This document shows positions 26,041 to 36,697 of a DNA stretch of 64,000 bases, one piece after another (position 1 is the first letter of the stretch; every line of letters begins with the position of its first letter). Position numbers and translations under genes: made by a program. The stretch is from Naasia aerilata (lineage in GTDB: Bacteria > Actinomycetota > Actinomycetes > Actinomycetales > Microbacteriaceae): NCBI RefSeq assembly GCF_030296595.1, contig NZ_AP027731.1, positions 3,327,136 through 3,391,135 on the forward strand, given 5' to 3'. The notes below the pieces were generated by a model. That model saw only the letters and a program-made list of their open reading frames with translations. It was not told the DNA's origin and searched no databases.

Positions 26041-27775
26041 CGTGCCTCCCTGAGGGCCTTCGTCGCCCGCTCGTCGATGCTGTAGCCGCCTGCGTCCTCG
26101 ATCACCGCGACCTTGTACAGGTCGCGGGCGGCGGTCACGGTCACGTAGCCGGCCGCCACATCGGAGATGACCTCGTTCACGGGACGCCTCAGGGGGTCGC
26201 CGAAGCCGCCACCCCCGCCTGTCTCGACGATGAACGACTCCCCGGGGGCGAGGGGAAGGGAGTCCGCCTTGCCGCTCGCCAGCGTGGCGATCCGCCCATC
26301 GGCCGTCCTGCGCCGGACGGCGTTGGGCAGGGCCGGGGTCCCCCTTCGAGTCCCCAGGGGGCCATCACGGTCCGCTCCACCGAGCTGTTGAAGCGCATGT
26401 CCGTCTCGACCTGCCATTCGAAGGTCGTCCCGAGACCCCCGCGGCGCTCGCCGGCACCGCCCGAGTCGGGGCGGAGGGCGTAGCGGACGGCGAGCAGTCC
26501 CGAGCGCTTGACCTCGTTCGCCTCGATCGGCGTGTTGTGCGTGTCGCCGTCGTTGATGCAGATCGTCGCGCTCTCCCCGTCGGCATCTCTCCTCGCACCC
26601 CAGCCGCCGCCCTGAGCCGCGTGCACGAACACGAAGAGCTGGCCGGTCAGCGGGTCCTGCCCGAAGGCCGTGGCGACGCCGATGTCGGCATGGTGACCCG
26701 CGATGGCGAGGTCCGGCACGGCGGGAGCGAGCGCCCGGAAGATGCAGTCGACGAGCGTCATCGGGTAGGTCATCCACCAGCGCATGGCGGCGGGCCGCTC
26801 CGCGCTGACCACCGTCCCCGGCGGCAGGATCACCTCGGCGGGCCGGAAGCTGCCGGCGTTGACGGGGCCCTCGGTCGGTGACGTCAGCGCCTTGAAGGCG
26901 ACGTGGACGGCCGAGATGCCCGCGGCCGCGCCCGAGTTGTAATAGCCGGCCACCTGCGGACTCATCCGCGACAGGTCGACGATGAACCGGTCGCCGTCGA
27001 TGCGCACCGTGACATCGATGGGCACCCGCTGCCCGACCCTCACTCCGTCGTCGTCCATCTCGGCGGTCGCGCGGTACTCGCCGTCGGGGATGGCGCGGAC
27101 CGCGGCGCGCGCCCTCCGCTCGCTCGCATCGAACATCGCGCGGAAGGCGGCTTCGAGGACGTCCGTCCCATACCGGGCCGCGAGCTCCGTCACACGGGTC
27201 TCCCCTGTGCGGACCGCGGCGAGCTGAGCCCGGAGGTCGCCGAGGGCCAGATTCGAGAAGCGGACGTTCAGCTCGATGATCGCGAGCAGCTCCCGGTCCT
27301 CCACCCCGGCCTTCACGATCTTCACCATGGGCAGCTGGAAGCCCTCGGAGTAGATGTCGTGGGTCGTGCCGCCGAGCACGCCGCCGACGTCCGCCCAGTG
27401 CGCCATCGATGCGGAGTAGGCGACGACGTGGCCTCCCGCGAAGACGGGAAGCACGACGATGATGTGGTTCAGGTGGCTCCCGCTCAGGAAGCCGTCATTC
27501 GTCAGCAGCACGTCTCCGGGGTGCATGCCGTCGACCCCGAAGTGCTCGATCATGGCCTTCACCGCATGCGACAGGCCGCCGACGAACATCGGCAGCCCCA
27601 GCCCGATCGAGACGGTCTCGCCGTCCGCGTCGAACAGTCCGACCGTGAAGTCCTGCGCCTCGTAGATGATCTGGTTGTAGGCCGTCCGCATGAGGTTCGT
27701 CTTCATCTCATTGGTGATGCCCACGAGGTTGCCGCGGATGATCTCAGCCGTGATCGGATCGAGTCGGTCGTTCAT
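26037..27775 (-). CDS. HyuB/hydantoinase B-oxoprolinase family subunit, frame broken
   Basis: About 579 residues. The N terminus LDPITAEIIRGNLVGITNEM, then MRTAYNQIIYEAQDFTVGLFD and GDVLLTNDGFLSGSHLNH, are typical of the HyuB half of N-methylhydantoinase, acetone and acetophenone carboxylases. The C terminus holds ETGGGGGFGDPLRRPVNEV. The frame is lost in the C run 26340-26344; one base restores GGTPALPNAVRRRT. It overlaps HyuA by 4 bases. Family members act with HyuA in ATP-dependent ring opening or carboxylation; the substrate here is unknown. Confidence 0.88.
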
Positions 27776-29810
27776 CGGGATGCTCCGATCTCGAGCAGCA
27801 GTGCGCCGGAGCCGTCGACGACGGCGCTGTCTCCCGGGCGCAGGAGGGTCGTGGTGGTCTCCTCCTCGATCGCCGCGGGACCTTCGATCCGGTCACCCGC
27901 GCGGAGCGCCGCTCGCTCGTAGACGGCGCAGGGACGAGGCCCCTCGCCGATCTCGAAGAGCACGAGACGCTCGGGACGCTGCGCCGCAGCATCGGGCGTG
28001 CCGGAGCCCGGCGCGAGGAGCTCCGGAGCCCGGCGCGGGATGGCGCGGACGGCGGAGACCCGCAGGCTCACGATCTCGATCGGCTGCCCCGGCGCGGCAT
28101 GTCCGAATCGGGCCCGATGGCCCTCGTCGAACGCGAGCCCGAGCGCGGAGGGCTCGATGCGGCCGTCCTCGACCGGCAGCGTCAGCACGTGCTCCTGTCC
28201 GACGTATCGCATGTCGAGGGCGATGAGGTGACTCGTCGGCCCCTCGGGCATGCCTCCCTCGCGCAGCGCCGCGGTGCACTCCGCCTTGAGCACCTCGATG
28301 CGCTCGCCGAAGCTGTCGTCCAGCTCCGAGAGACGCTGGATCTGCGTCTGCACGATGTCGTGGCGCAGATCGGCGAGCAGCATGCCGACCGCCGAGAAGA
28401 CCGAGGGGAGCACGGGGATCACGACCCGGGTGATGCCCAGCTCGCGGGCGATGAGTGAGGCGTGCACGGGGCCGTTGCCGCCGTACGCGAACATCGCGAA
28501 GTCGCGCGGGTCGAGCCCACGCTCCGTGGTCACGGCGCGCACCGCGGTGGCCATCGAGGCGGCCGCGATCTGCAGGATGCCGTTCGCCGCTGCGGGAGTG
28601 CTCATGCCGAGCTGCTCGGCGACAGACGCGACGGCGTCGCGGGCGGCATCGGCGTGCAGGCTGAGACCCCCGAGAGTCTCTGATTCGAGTCGATGATGCC
28701 GAGCACGACGCTCGCATCGGTGACGGTGGCGTCCACGCCGCCGCGGCCGTAGCAGGCCGGCCCTGGCTCGGATCCCGCGCTCCGGGGGCCGACGTGGATG
28801 CCGCCGCCGATGTCGACGCTCGCGATGCTCCCGCCGCCTGTCCCGACCTCGACGATGTCGAGGCAGGGGACGCGGATGGGGAGTCCCTCGGCGTATCCCC
28901 CCACGAAGTACTCGGACGCGATGGGGAACGCCAGGTCTCGGACGATCGAGGCCTTCGCGGTCGTGCCTCCCATGTCGAAGGCGATGGCGTGTTCGTAGCC
29001 CAGATGACGGCAGGCCTCGATCGTCGCCACGACGCCACCGGCCGGCCCCGACTCGAGCATCTGCACGCTCTGCCGCCGGATGCGCTCGATGCCCGCGAGG
29101 CCGCCGTTGGACTGCATGATCGCGATCGCTCCGCCACCGCTCCTGAAGGCGTCGTCGAGGGAGGCGAGATAGTCCGCCACGACGGGGCCGACGAAGGCAT
29201 TGGCGGCGACGGTCGACGTGCGCTCGTACTCGCGGTACTCCCGGCTCAGCTCATGCGACAGCGAGACGAAGACGCCGGGCAGCTCCTCGGCGAGGATCTC
29301 GCCGATCCGCAGCTCGTGGGACGGGTTGCGGTAGGCGTGGAGCAGCGCCACGGCGACCGACTGGACCCCGTCCGCGCGCAGCCGGCCGGCGATCGTCCGG
29401 ATCGCCGCTTCGTCGAGCGGACGCTGAGCCGACCCGTCCGCGCGCATCCGCTCGGGCGCCTCGAAGACGCGGCGGCGCGGGATCAGCGGCCGAGGACGGC
29501 GGAAGGCCAGGTTGAACGCGTCCGGACGATTGACCCGCCCGATCTCGTAGACGTCGCGGAAGCCCTCCGTCGTGATGAGCGCGGTCTCGGCGCCCCGACG
29601 CTCGATCAGCGAGTTGATGACGACGGTGCTGCCGTGCAGGAGGAAGGCGACGTCCTCCACCTCAGTCCCCGAGTAGCGGAGGCCGCTGAGGATGCCGTCG
29701 AGCAGGTGAGTCGGGGTGCTCAGCGACTTCCCCACCGAGATGTCGCCGCGCTCGTCCATCGCGACCACATCGGTGAAGGTGCCGCCGATGTCGATGGCGA
29801 CGCGGCTCAT
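27772..29810 (-). CDS. HyuA/hydantoinase A-oxoprolinase family subunit, frame broken
   Basis: About 679 residues. It starts SRVAIDIGGTFTDVVAMD, the ASKHA-type phosphate-binding motif, and has HGSTVVINSLIERRG, ESGPAGGVVATIEACRHLG and FDMGGTTAKASIV. After the C run 28667-28671 (one base missing) it continues LGGLSLHADAAR and FAMFAYGGNGPVHASLIARE. It pairs with the overlapping HyuB gene. ATP-dependent acetophenone carboxylase-like activity would fit an acetyl-aryl aglycone, but hydantoinase or lactam hydrolysis is equally possible from sequence. Confidence 0.88.
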
Positions 29811-30601
29811 CGCGCGGCTCCCGCACGACCCGCGATGCGCGCCTGCAGGGCCCGGGTCGCGCTCAAGAACGCCGGCCGGGTGGTGGACCAGCGCTGGCGC
29901 TGCGTCTCCAGCGCGAGCACGCCCTCGTGATCGGGACTCTCCTCGGCCGCGCGCAGCGTCGACGTCAGGTTCTCGACGAAGTCGCGCTCGAGGTCTTCCA
30001 CCCGGCGAGCAAGGGTCATGGCTTCCTCCAGCAGGGTCTCCGGCGAGTGGACGGCGGCGACGAGTCCCGCCCCGAGCGCGACCTCGGCATCGAGGACCTC
30101 CCCGAAGAGGCTCATCATGGTTGCGCGCTGGCGGCCGATGGCCCGAGTGAGGAGCCAGGTGTGTCCGCCGCCCGGATGGAGGCGGAGGACCGGGAAGCGG
30201 CTCTCGAAAAGGGCTTGGGTGGACGCGACCCGCACGTCGCAGGCCAGTGCGAGGTTGAGCCCGGCCCCGACGGCCGGCCCGTTGACGGCGGCGATGGTCG
30301 GGAGCGGCGATCTCCGCACCCGCAGGAAGCCCTCATACACAGCGACGACATCGTCGAAGCGGCCCTCGGCAGAATCGATCAGGGTGGAGAGCACGGCTCC
30401 CGAGCAGAAGGCCGGCCCTGCACCGGTCAGGACGACGCAGCGGACCGATTCGTCGGCCTCTGCGGCATCGAAGGCGGCCGAGATCGCGGCCACCATCGCC
30501 TCGTCCAGCGCGTTCCGCGCCGGCCCCGACAGGGTGATCAGCGCAGTGCCGTCACGGACGTCGAGCAACGCAGGCGAGCCTTCGTCGTTCACGGGCATCA
30601 T
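29807..30601 (-). CDS. enoyl-CoA hydratase/isomerase family protein
   Basis: A 264-residue crotonase. The oxyanion-hole segments are AGPAFCSGAVLSTL and NGPAVGAGLNLALACDVRVAS, and FPVLRLHPGGGHTWLLTRAIG follows. It is the first gene of the operon that continues with HyuA (4-base overlap) and runs to 18.2 kb. Its start region carries one of the 22-bp operator repeats between it and the divergent thiolase gene. A side-chain hydratase or hydrolase step on an acyl-CoA is likely. Confidence 0.85.
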   Translation of the reverse strand: MMPVNDEGSPALLDVRDGTALITLSGPARNALDEAMVAAISAAFDAAEADESVRCVVLTGAGPAFCSGAVLSTLIDSAEGRFDDVVAVYEGFLRVRRSPLPTIAAVNGPAVGAGLNLALACDVRVASTQALFESRFPVLRLHPGGGHTWLLTRAIGRQRATMMSLFGEVLDAEVALGAGLVAAVHSPETLLEEAMTLARRVEDLERDFVENLTSTLRAAEESPDHEGVLALETQRQRWSTTRPAFLSATRALQARIAGRAGAAR

Positions 30602-30623
30602 CGCTCCATCGGTCGGGTCGGTT

Positions 30624-30645
30624 ACGAACTACCATAGTAGGTAGG
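30624..30645. promoter_or_regulatory. 22-bp operator, site 1
   Basis: ACGAACTAC-CATA-GTAGGTAGG in the 56-base gap between the divergent crotonase and thiolase genes. The right arm matches the perfect site at 32810 at 8 of 9 positions and the left at 7 of 9. The thiolase ribosome-binding site AGGAGG starts at once after the repeat, so a bound protein would cover it. Confidence 0.65.
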
Positions 30646-30657
30646 AGGTACCACCGC

Positions 30658-31802
30658 ATGCCCGAAGCTCTGATCGCATCACTCACCCGAACCCCCATCG
30701 GCCGAGCCGGCAAGGGGTCGCTCCGCGAGGTGCGCCCCGACGATCTGGCGGCCACGGCCATTCGGTCCGCAGTGCGCCAGTCAGGGATCGACCCGGAGAC
30801 CCTGCAGGACTCGCTCCTCGGCACCGCCTACCCGGAGGGCAAGGCCGGCGGCAACCTCGCTCGGCGAGTGGTGCCGCTCGCCGGGCTCCCCATCTCGATC
30901 CCCGGAGCCACGGTCAACCGGTTCTGCGCGTCGAGCCTGCAGGCGATGCGCATGTCCGCTCATGCCATCTGGGCCGGCGAGGCCGACGCGATCCTCGCGT
31001 CGGGCGTCGAATCGACGAGCTCGACGGGTCGCGGCACGCGGGACGAGGACAAGCATCCGCTCCTGCTCCCCGGAGGGCTCGCAGACATGTACATCGCGAT
31101 GGGCGAGACGGCCGAGAACGTCGCCGACCTCTACGGGATCACCCGGGAGGAGATGGACGAGTTCGCGCTGCGCTCACATCGCCTGGCGATCGCCGCACGC
31201 GACGACGGCTCGACGGCCCGCGAGGTCACGCCGGTCAGACTGCCCAACGGCTCCCTCGTCGAGATCGATGACGGCCCTCGACGATCCACCGATCTCGAGA
31301 CGCTCGCCGCACTCAAGCCCTCGTTCCGGGAGAACGGGAGGGTGACGGCCGGCAACTCCTGCCCCTGAACGACGGCGCAGCCGCGGCGGTGGTGGTGAGC
31401 GATCGTCTGGCCGCCGAGCAGCAGCTTCCGGTCCGCGCTCGCATCGTCGCCACCGCGGTCTCGGGCATCGCCCCCGAGCTGATGGGCATCGGGCCGATCG
31501 AGGCGGTCGGCCGGGCGCTCGATCGGGCCGGGATGGCGATCGAGGACGTCGACGCCATCGAGTTCAACGAGGCGTTCGCCGCTCAGGTCCTCGCGACCGC
31601 GCGCGACACAGGAATGGACATCGATCGGCAGGTCAATCTGCGCGGCGGATCGATCGCCCTCGGGCACCCGTTCGGCATGAGCGGGATCCGCCTGCTGACG
31701 ACCCTGTTGACGACCTTGGAGGAGATCGACGGGACTATCGGCCTCGTCACACTGTGCGTGGGCGGCGGTCAGGGGATGGCCATGATCGTCGAGCGCCGAT
31801 GA
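30658..31802 (+). CDS. thiolase family protein, frame broken
   Basis: About 381 residues with one C added at 31362-31365. The acylated Cys is in TVNRFCASSLQAM at residue 90. NEAFAAQVLA, GHPFGMSG and the second Cys in CVGGGQGMAMIVERR complete the catalytic set. It performs thiolytic cleavage or condensation of 3-ketoacyl-CoA. It is alone in its orientation with the regulator following, and opposite to the crotonase operon, with a shared operator between them. The likely role is release of acetyl-CoA from the aglycone side chain. Confidence 0.85.
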
Positions 31803-31815
31803 CGACCCTCTAAGG

Positions 31816-31837
31816 GGTAACTACACGGGTAATGACC
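31816..31837. promoter_or_regulatory. 22-bp operator, site 2
   Basis: GGTAACTAC-ACGG-GTAATGACC between the thiolase stop and the regulator start. It keeps the CTAC-N4-GTA core but is weaker than the other sites (6 of 9 and 4 of 9 against the perfect arm). The position suggests autoregulation by the regulator it precedes. Confidence 0.5.
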
Positions 31838-31868
31838 ATCTGCCTATACTGGCACCGAGGAGGTCGAA

Positions 31869-32770
31869 ATGACTGATGAGACGGTAATGACGGGGTCCCG
31901 CCAGCAGCTCTTCGACGCGCTGATCCAACTGGGCTTCAGCCAGTACGAGGCGAAGTGCTACGTGGGACTGATCGGCACGGAGGGATTGACCGGATACGGC
32001 GTCGCCAAGGTGACCGGCGTGCCTCAGCCCAAGGTGTACGAGACTCTGCGGCGCCTCGAGCGGCGAGGCGTCGCTCAGCGGATCGCCGACGACCCCGCCG
32101 TCTTCGCCGCGAACTCCCCGATCAGGTCCTCGAAGATCTCGCCCGCGAGTTCCGTCGCAGTCACGAGGCGGCGGCCGAGGCCGCGAAGGCCATCCATCAC
32201 GACGACCACACCTCCCCTCCGTCAAGGTTCGCGGGTTCCGCACACGCGACCGCGTGGTCGCCGCGGCTCGTGAGCTCATCGATCTGGCCGAGCGTCGCGT
32301 CTACCTCTCGACCTCCCCCACGAGCTCGACGAGCTGATGCCCGCGCTCCGCGAGGCGGTCCGCCGCGGGGTCGACGTGATCCTCCTCGACTTCGGCGCAG
32401 CGGGGCGCGAGGAGCAGGGTATGCGCATCTTCCGCCACGCGAGCACCGACCGCGCGATCTACCGGCATCACCAGGCGCGCCATCTCGCCCTCGTCGCCGA
32501 CTCCCTCGAAGGCGTCACCGCGGTCGCGGTCGACGGCGAGGAATGGGAGGGGTCCGAACCGCGAACACCGCCATCATCGCCGCGGTGAAGGGCATGATTC
32601 GCCACGACATCGACCTTCAGCAGGTCTACGCCGACTTCGGTCCGATGCTCGTCGAGGCGTACGGCCCCGGCCTCCAGGCTCTGGAGACCTACCGAGCGCC
32701 CGCCACGGAAGCCTCCGAGCAGCCGGCCGCCAAGCGCCCGCTCCGTCGCGCCGGGCGCAAGACCGCCTGA
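31869..32770 (+). CDS. TrmB-family transcriptional regulator, frame broken four times
   Basis: About 301 residues when one base is added at each of four runs (32116-32119, 32214-32217, 32315-32319, 32549-32552). The N-terminal winged helix reads LFDALIQLGFSQYEAKCYV, then GYGVAKVTGVPQPKVYETLRRLERRGV, the TrmB pattern. The C-terminal part (ARELIDLAERRVYLSTS, VRRGVDVILLDFG) is the sensor domain of TrmB-like regulators that bind sugars. It is the only transcription factor in the island and sits beside two copies of the 22-bp repeat. AGGAGG precedes its ATG. Sugar-dependent repression or activation is inferred. Confidence 0.8.
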
Positions 32771-32809
32771 ACCTCGCCAGGCTGCCGACCTTCCACTTTC
32801 GATTGCGCA

Positions 32810-32831
32810 ACTACCTACTCCGGTAGGTAGT
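32810..32831. promoter_or_regulatory. 22-bp operator, site 3 (perfect)
   Basis: ACTACCTAC-TCCG-GTAGGTAGT, a perfect inverted repeat with a 4-base spacer, 26 bases before the first gene of the TIM-barrel/GMC operon. It is the best copy of the island operator and defines the consensus used for the other four sites. Confidence 0.8.
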
Positions 32832-32857
32832 GTTGCAGACGAGAACGAGGGAGCACG

Positions 32858-33808
32858 ATGACGTGGAAGCGCTGGTCCTACATGGACCACTGGATCACCC
32901 GGACACCGCAAGGGCCGCGACAGCCGTCCTTCAACCGGAAGCACACCGAGCGGTATCTGCGCCAGCTGGAGGCGCTCGAGTTCACGGGCTTCGACACCTT
33001 CAGCTTCGCCCTCCCCGTGTACGCCGGGCTCTACGGGTCGGTCGGCGCATTCGAGCGAGTGCTCCAGGACCACGGCTTCGCCGGTCTCACGGGGGTCTTC
33101 TCGGCTTACCCGTATGCGACGGACTTCGCGGCACCGCATCGGCGTGAGACCCACGACCGCATCGTGGCCGATTTCGAGCGCACAGCAGCGGCGGTGGAGG
33201 GCTCCGCGGTCGAGAACGTCATCGTCATGCCGACCAACACGTACTTCCACGTCGAGCCCGTCACGGACGAGACCATCAAGGTCACGGCCGAGCTCTGGAA
33301 TCGCGTCGGCGCGCTTCTCGCACAGCGCGGGCTCGCGCTCGGCTGCCACTTCGAGTTCTGGGGCGCCATCCGCACCGAGGAGGAGCTGGCGCTCTTCTTC
33401 GAGCACACCGATCCCGACCTGGTGGGCTTCTTCTGCGACACCGCTCAGCACACGATCGCCGGCGTCGACCCTCTCGCTCTCTTCCGCCGCTACCGCGAGC
33501 GCTGCCGGGGCTTCCACTTCAAGGACACCCACAACGTCGACGATTTCGAGGCGTACCGCACCCCACCCGACGCCGAGCTCATGGCCACCGGCGTCCCGCG
33601 CTGGTTCTACGAGATGGGCACGCCGGGCGGGCTCGTGGACTTCCCCGCGCTGATGCGGGAGATCCTCGACAGCGGATTCGACGGATGGCTGACGGTCGAG
33701 CACGACAAGGCCGACCTCGGCGGCGGTGACTTCGCGGAGTCCACAGCGGTGGCGAAGTGGTACATCGACAACGTGCTCGCCTCCGCCAGGGCAGGAGCGG
33801 CGCGATGA
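32858..33808 (+). CDS. xylose-isomerase-like TIM barrel, type A (A1)
   Basis: A 316-residue TIM-barrel protein of the sugar isomerase/epimerase family. It has a full ligand set: Glu in LGCHFEFWGAI, Asp in GFFCDTAQHTIAG, His in RGFHFKDTHN and Glu in GWLTVEHDKADLGG. The type-A marker KRWSYMDHW at the N terminus recurs in the gene at 34785. It opens the operon, preceded by a GAGGGAG site and the perfect operator, and overlaps the next gene by 4 bases. Possible roles are elimination or isomerisation of a 3-keto glycoside or keto sugar. Confidence 0.8.
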   Translation: MTWKRWSYMDHWITRTPQGPRQPSFNRKHTERYLRQLEALEFTGFDTFSFALPVYAGLYGSVGAFERVLQDHGFAGLTGVFSAYPYATDFAAPHRRETHDRIVADFERTAAAVEGSAVENVIVMPTNTYFHVEPVTDETIKVTAELWNRVGALLAQRGLALGCHFEFWGAIRTEEELALFFEHTDPDLVGFFCDTAQHTIAGVDPLALFRRYRERCRGFHFKDTHNVDDFEAYRTPPDAELMATGVPRWFYEMGTPGGLVDFPALMREILDSGFDGWLTVEHDKADLGGGDFAESTAVAKWYIDNVLASARAGAAR

Positions 33809-34788
33809 CCGCGGGCTGGTCGTACGCCCTCAATCAGTGGCGCCAGTCCCCCACGTCGTTCGTGCGCCTCGAGGAACATGAACGCGCGTTCAAGACGGTC
33901 TCCGCGGCGGGGTTCCGCGCCGTCGAGCTGTGGGCCGGAACGGGACGCTGGAGCAACCTGGGCCGGCCGGAGCACCTGCGCCTCAACTACGGCTCTGCCG
34001 CAGGCTTCCTCGACCGGCTCGCGGAATGCGGGATCGACGCCGTCTCCAGCCTCACCTGGGATCCGTCGGCTCCGGCGGCCGAGGAGGGCTTCGAGCTGCG
34101 CTCGACGTCGCGCCCCGCCGACCACGGCGCGATCCTCCGCGCCGCCGAGACCTACCTCGAGCTACTCTCCGAGCTCGGCTGCGAGCGCATTGTCGTGCGG
34201 GCGACGGAACCGGCGGGACGACTGGGTTCCGGGTTCGACGCCGCCGCCGTGGCATCGGTGCTCGATCGGCTCGGCGCCGCCGCGCAGGATCACGGGGTGC
34301 GCGTGGCCGTCGACATCGACTGCCTCTCCCCTCCGCTCGGCCGACGGCATCGCGCGGCTGCTCGAGCTCACCGACAGCGCCCTCGTCGACCTGTCGCTCA
34401 GCACCGCGGATCTCGTCGTGGCGGGCGTCGACCCGGTCTCGGTCGTCCGCGACCACGCGGCCCGCATCGGGCACGTCCATCTCAAGGACGCCCACTTCCA
34501 GGACGAGGAAGAGGGCTACCTGCTTCCGGGTGCGGAAGTCGACCTCCTGCAGGGGAACGCGGGCCGTGAGATCGAACGCTGGTTCTTCGAGTTCGGGAGC
34601 GACGCCGGTCTCGTCGACGCTCCCGCTGTGCTGACGGCACTCGGCGACGCCGGCTACGCCGGATGGGTGGTCCTCGAGAGCGACCAGACGTCGAGCCCCG
34701 CGACGAGCACGCTCCTGAACGCGTGGTACCTGAGGCACATCGGAGCGACCGGCTTCCCGGTCCGGGCGGAGAGGAGGCTCCGCGATGA
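33805..34788 (+). CDS. xylose-isomerase-like TIM barrel, type B (B1), frame broken
   Basis: About 327 residues. The type-B start GWSYALNQWRQSP is shared with the gene at 35726. The ligand positions are changed: Asp in AVDIDCLS for the first Glu, Ser in DLSLSTADLVV for the Asp, His in GHVHLKDAH and Glu in VVLESDQTS. One surplus C at 34328-34331 and one missing C at 34756-34758 explain the frame. After repair it ends GFPGPGGEEAPR with a TGA overlapping the A2 start by 4 bases. The incomplete metal site suggests a partner subunit, or a barrel with different chemistry. Confidence 0.75.
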
Positions 34789-35729
34789 AGTGGAGCTACA
34801 TGGACCACTGGCGGAGCGCCTCCCCCAACGGTCCGATCGACCAGTGGCAGACGCTCGACTCGATGGATCGCTTCCTCAAGCAGGTCGCGGCCGTCGGCTA
34901 CGACGCGATCGACACCTTCGACCACCGGTACTTCCAGATCATGGACCAGTACGGGTCGGTCTCGAACTACCAGGAGTTCGTGCAGGAGCGCGGCCTCGAG
35001 CGCATCGTCAACACGTTCCACGCCGCGGTGTACGACCCGCGCACCTATGCGCCGCACGTCCCCGAGACCCACGCCAACATCCTGGAGGACTTCCGGGTCA
35101 CGATGGACCGCTGGTCCGGGATCAGCCTCGACAACATCATCGTCATGCCGGCGACCCTCTACTACGACATGGAGCCGGTGACCGACGACAAGATCAAGAC
35201 GACGGCGGAGCTCTGGAACAAGGTGGGGGCGATCACCCTGGACGCCGGGGTCAAGCTCACCTGCCATCACGAGTTCTTCTGCGGCATCCAGTCGAAGCAC
35301 GAGCTCGACGTGTTCTACGCGAACACGGACCCGGCACTGGTGAACCTGTTCGTCGACACCGCGCAGCACTGCATCGCCACGGTCGACCCCGTCGACTTCT
35401 ATGAGCAGTACGCCGACCGGGTCACGGGGTTCCATTTCAAGGACACGCGCCACCAGGACCTCGTCGGCGACTACCGGCGCCGCCCCGATGCGGAGCTCAT
35501 GGCCACGACGACACCCAAGTGGTTCCACGAGATGGGCGACGAGGGCGGTCTCGTCGACTTCGAGGCCTTCATGCGAGCCGTGGTTCGCAACGGGTACGAG
35601 GGCTGGCTCAGCGTCGAGCATGACAAGGCGAACAAGCTCGGCGGAGACCACGCGGAGAGCACCGCCATCGCGCGCTGGTACGCGAAGAACGTCCTGGACC
35701 GCATCGTCGCAGAGGAGGGCTCCAAGTGA
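34785..35729 (+). CDS. xylose-isomerase-like TIM barrel, type A (A2)
   Basis: A 314-residue paralogue of A1. It starts KWSYMDHWRSASPNG and keeps a full ligand set: Glu in LTCHHEFFCGI, Asp in NLFVDTAQHCIAT, His in GFHFKDTRHQD and Glu in WLSVEHDKANKLGG. The segment IIVMPATLYYDMEPVTD matches VIVMPTNTYFHVEPVTD of A1. The A1-B1 pair is thus repeated as A2-B2. The two copies are clearly diverged, so the duplication is not recent. It overlaps B2 by 4 bases. Confidence 0.82.
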   Translation: MKWSYMDHWRSASPNGPIDQWQTLDSMDRFLKQVAAVGYDAIDTFDHRYFQIMDQYGSVSNYQEFVQERGLERIVNTFHAAVYDPRTYAPHVPETHANILEDFRVTMDRWSGISLDNIIVMPATLYYDMEPVTDDKIKTTAELWNKVGAITLDAGVKLTCHHEFFCGIQSKHELDVFYANTDPALVNLFVDTAQHCIATVDPVDFYEQYADRVTGFHFKDTRHQDLVGDYRRRPDAELMATTTPKWFHEMGDEGGLVDFEAFMRAVVRNGYEGWLSVEHDKANKLGGDHAESTAIARWYAKNVLDRIVAEEGSK

Positions 35730-36697
35730 TCGAGTGGTCTTACGCCATCAACCAGTGGAAGCCGTCGTTCGACGACTTCACCCGTCGCCGCGATCACGAG
35801 CGGGCGCTCCGTGTCATCTCGATCAGCGGGTTCACGGGCGTGGAGCTCACAACCGGCACGGGACGATGGGAGCCGCTCGGCAACCCCGAGCAGCTGGCGG
35901 CGAACTTCGGCTCCGTCCGCGGCTTCGCGGACTTCGTGCGGGATGCCGCGCTGGATCGGGTGAGCAGCTGGTTCTACGACCCGCTCCTCGGCTTCCGGGA
36001 AGACCTGTCGGCGCCGGCCGACCCCGCAGATCCCGACGCGCACGCGTCGGTGCGGGCGCATGCGACCTGGTTCGCGAGCGCGCTCGCAGACCTCGGCGGC
36101 CAGGTTCTCGTCGTCCGGCCGACGGCATCGGCGTGGCAGCGCCCGCAGCTGGACGACGGCGCCATCGGCACCATCGCGAAGTGCTGGAACGATGTGGGCC
36201 GTGCCATCGCTCCCCTCGGCGTCCGGCTGGCGCTCCACTTCGACTTCCTCTCGGCGCTGCGGCCCGACGACGGTCTCGAGCGACTGATCGCCGCGACGGA
36301 CACCGAGACCGTCGGCTTCTCCGTCGACACCGGTGAGTTCGTCGCCGCCGGACTCGACCCTGTCGCGTTCATCGACCGTCACCCGCACCGCGTGGCCCAT
36401 GTGCAGCTGAAGAACGCCGCGGCCGTGGACGACCGGGACGAGTACACCCGGCGCAACGCCGAGCACCACGTCCGCAAGGGCGGCGGCGCGCGACCCGTCC
36501 CGCGCTGGTTCCTCGAGCTCGGGGTGGCCCCCGGGCTCGTCGACGCGGAGGCCGTGGTCCGCGCTCTGGTCGCGCACGAGTACGACGGGTGGGTGACGGT
36601 CGAGTCGGACCTGTCGCCGCATCCGCCGACGAGCGCCATGCTCAACGGCTGGTACCTGCAGCACGTCCTCCAGTCCATCGTCGAGGAGGCACGATGA
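35726..36697 (+). CDS. xylose-isomerase-like TIM barrel, type B (B2)
   Basis: A 323-residue paralogue of B1 starting MIEWSYAINQWKPSF. Here the first ligand is Asp in LALHFDFLSAL, the second Asp is kept in GFSVDTGEFVAAG, the His is Gln in AHVQLKNAAA, and the last Glu is kept in WVTVESDLSPH. It is unbroken, so the altered residues are not an artefact of frame errors. It overlaps the first GMC oxidase gene by 4 bases. The altered site again points to an A-B hetero-oligomer or a different reaction. Confidence 0.82.
   Translation: MIEWSYAINQWKPSFDDFTRRRDHERALRVISISGFTGVELTTGTGRWEPLGNPEQLAANFGSVRGFADFVRDAALDRVSSWFYDPLLGFREDLSAPADPADPDAHASVRAHATWFASALADLGGQVLVVRPTASAWQRPQLDDGAIGTIAKCWNDVGRAIAPLGVRLALHFDFLSALRPDDGLERLIAATDTETVGFSVDTGEFVAAGLDPVAFIDRHPHRVAHVQLKNAAAVDDRDEYTRRNAEHHVRKGGGARPVPRWFLELGVAPGLVDAEAVVRALVAHEYDGWVTVESDLSPHPPTSAMLNGWYLQHVLQSIVEEAR

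Noticed and set aside
30658..31368. A short thiolase ending at 31368
   Set aside because: The stop results from one missing C at 31362-31365; the following frame continues with NDGAAAVV and the remaining catalytic residues.
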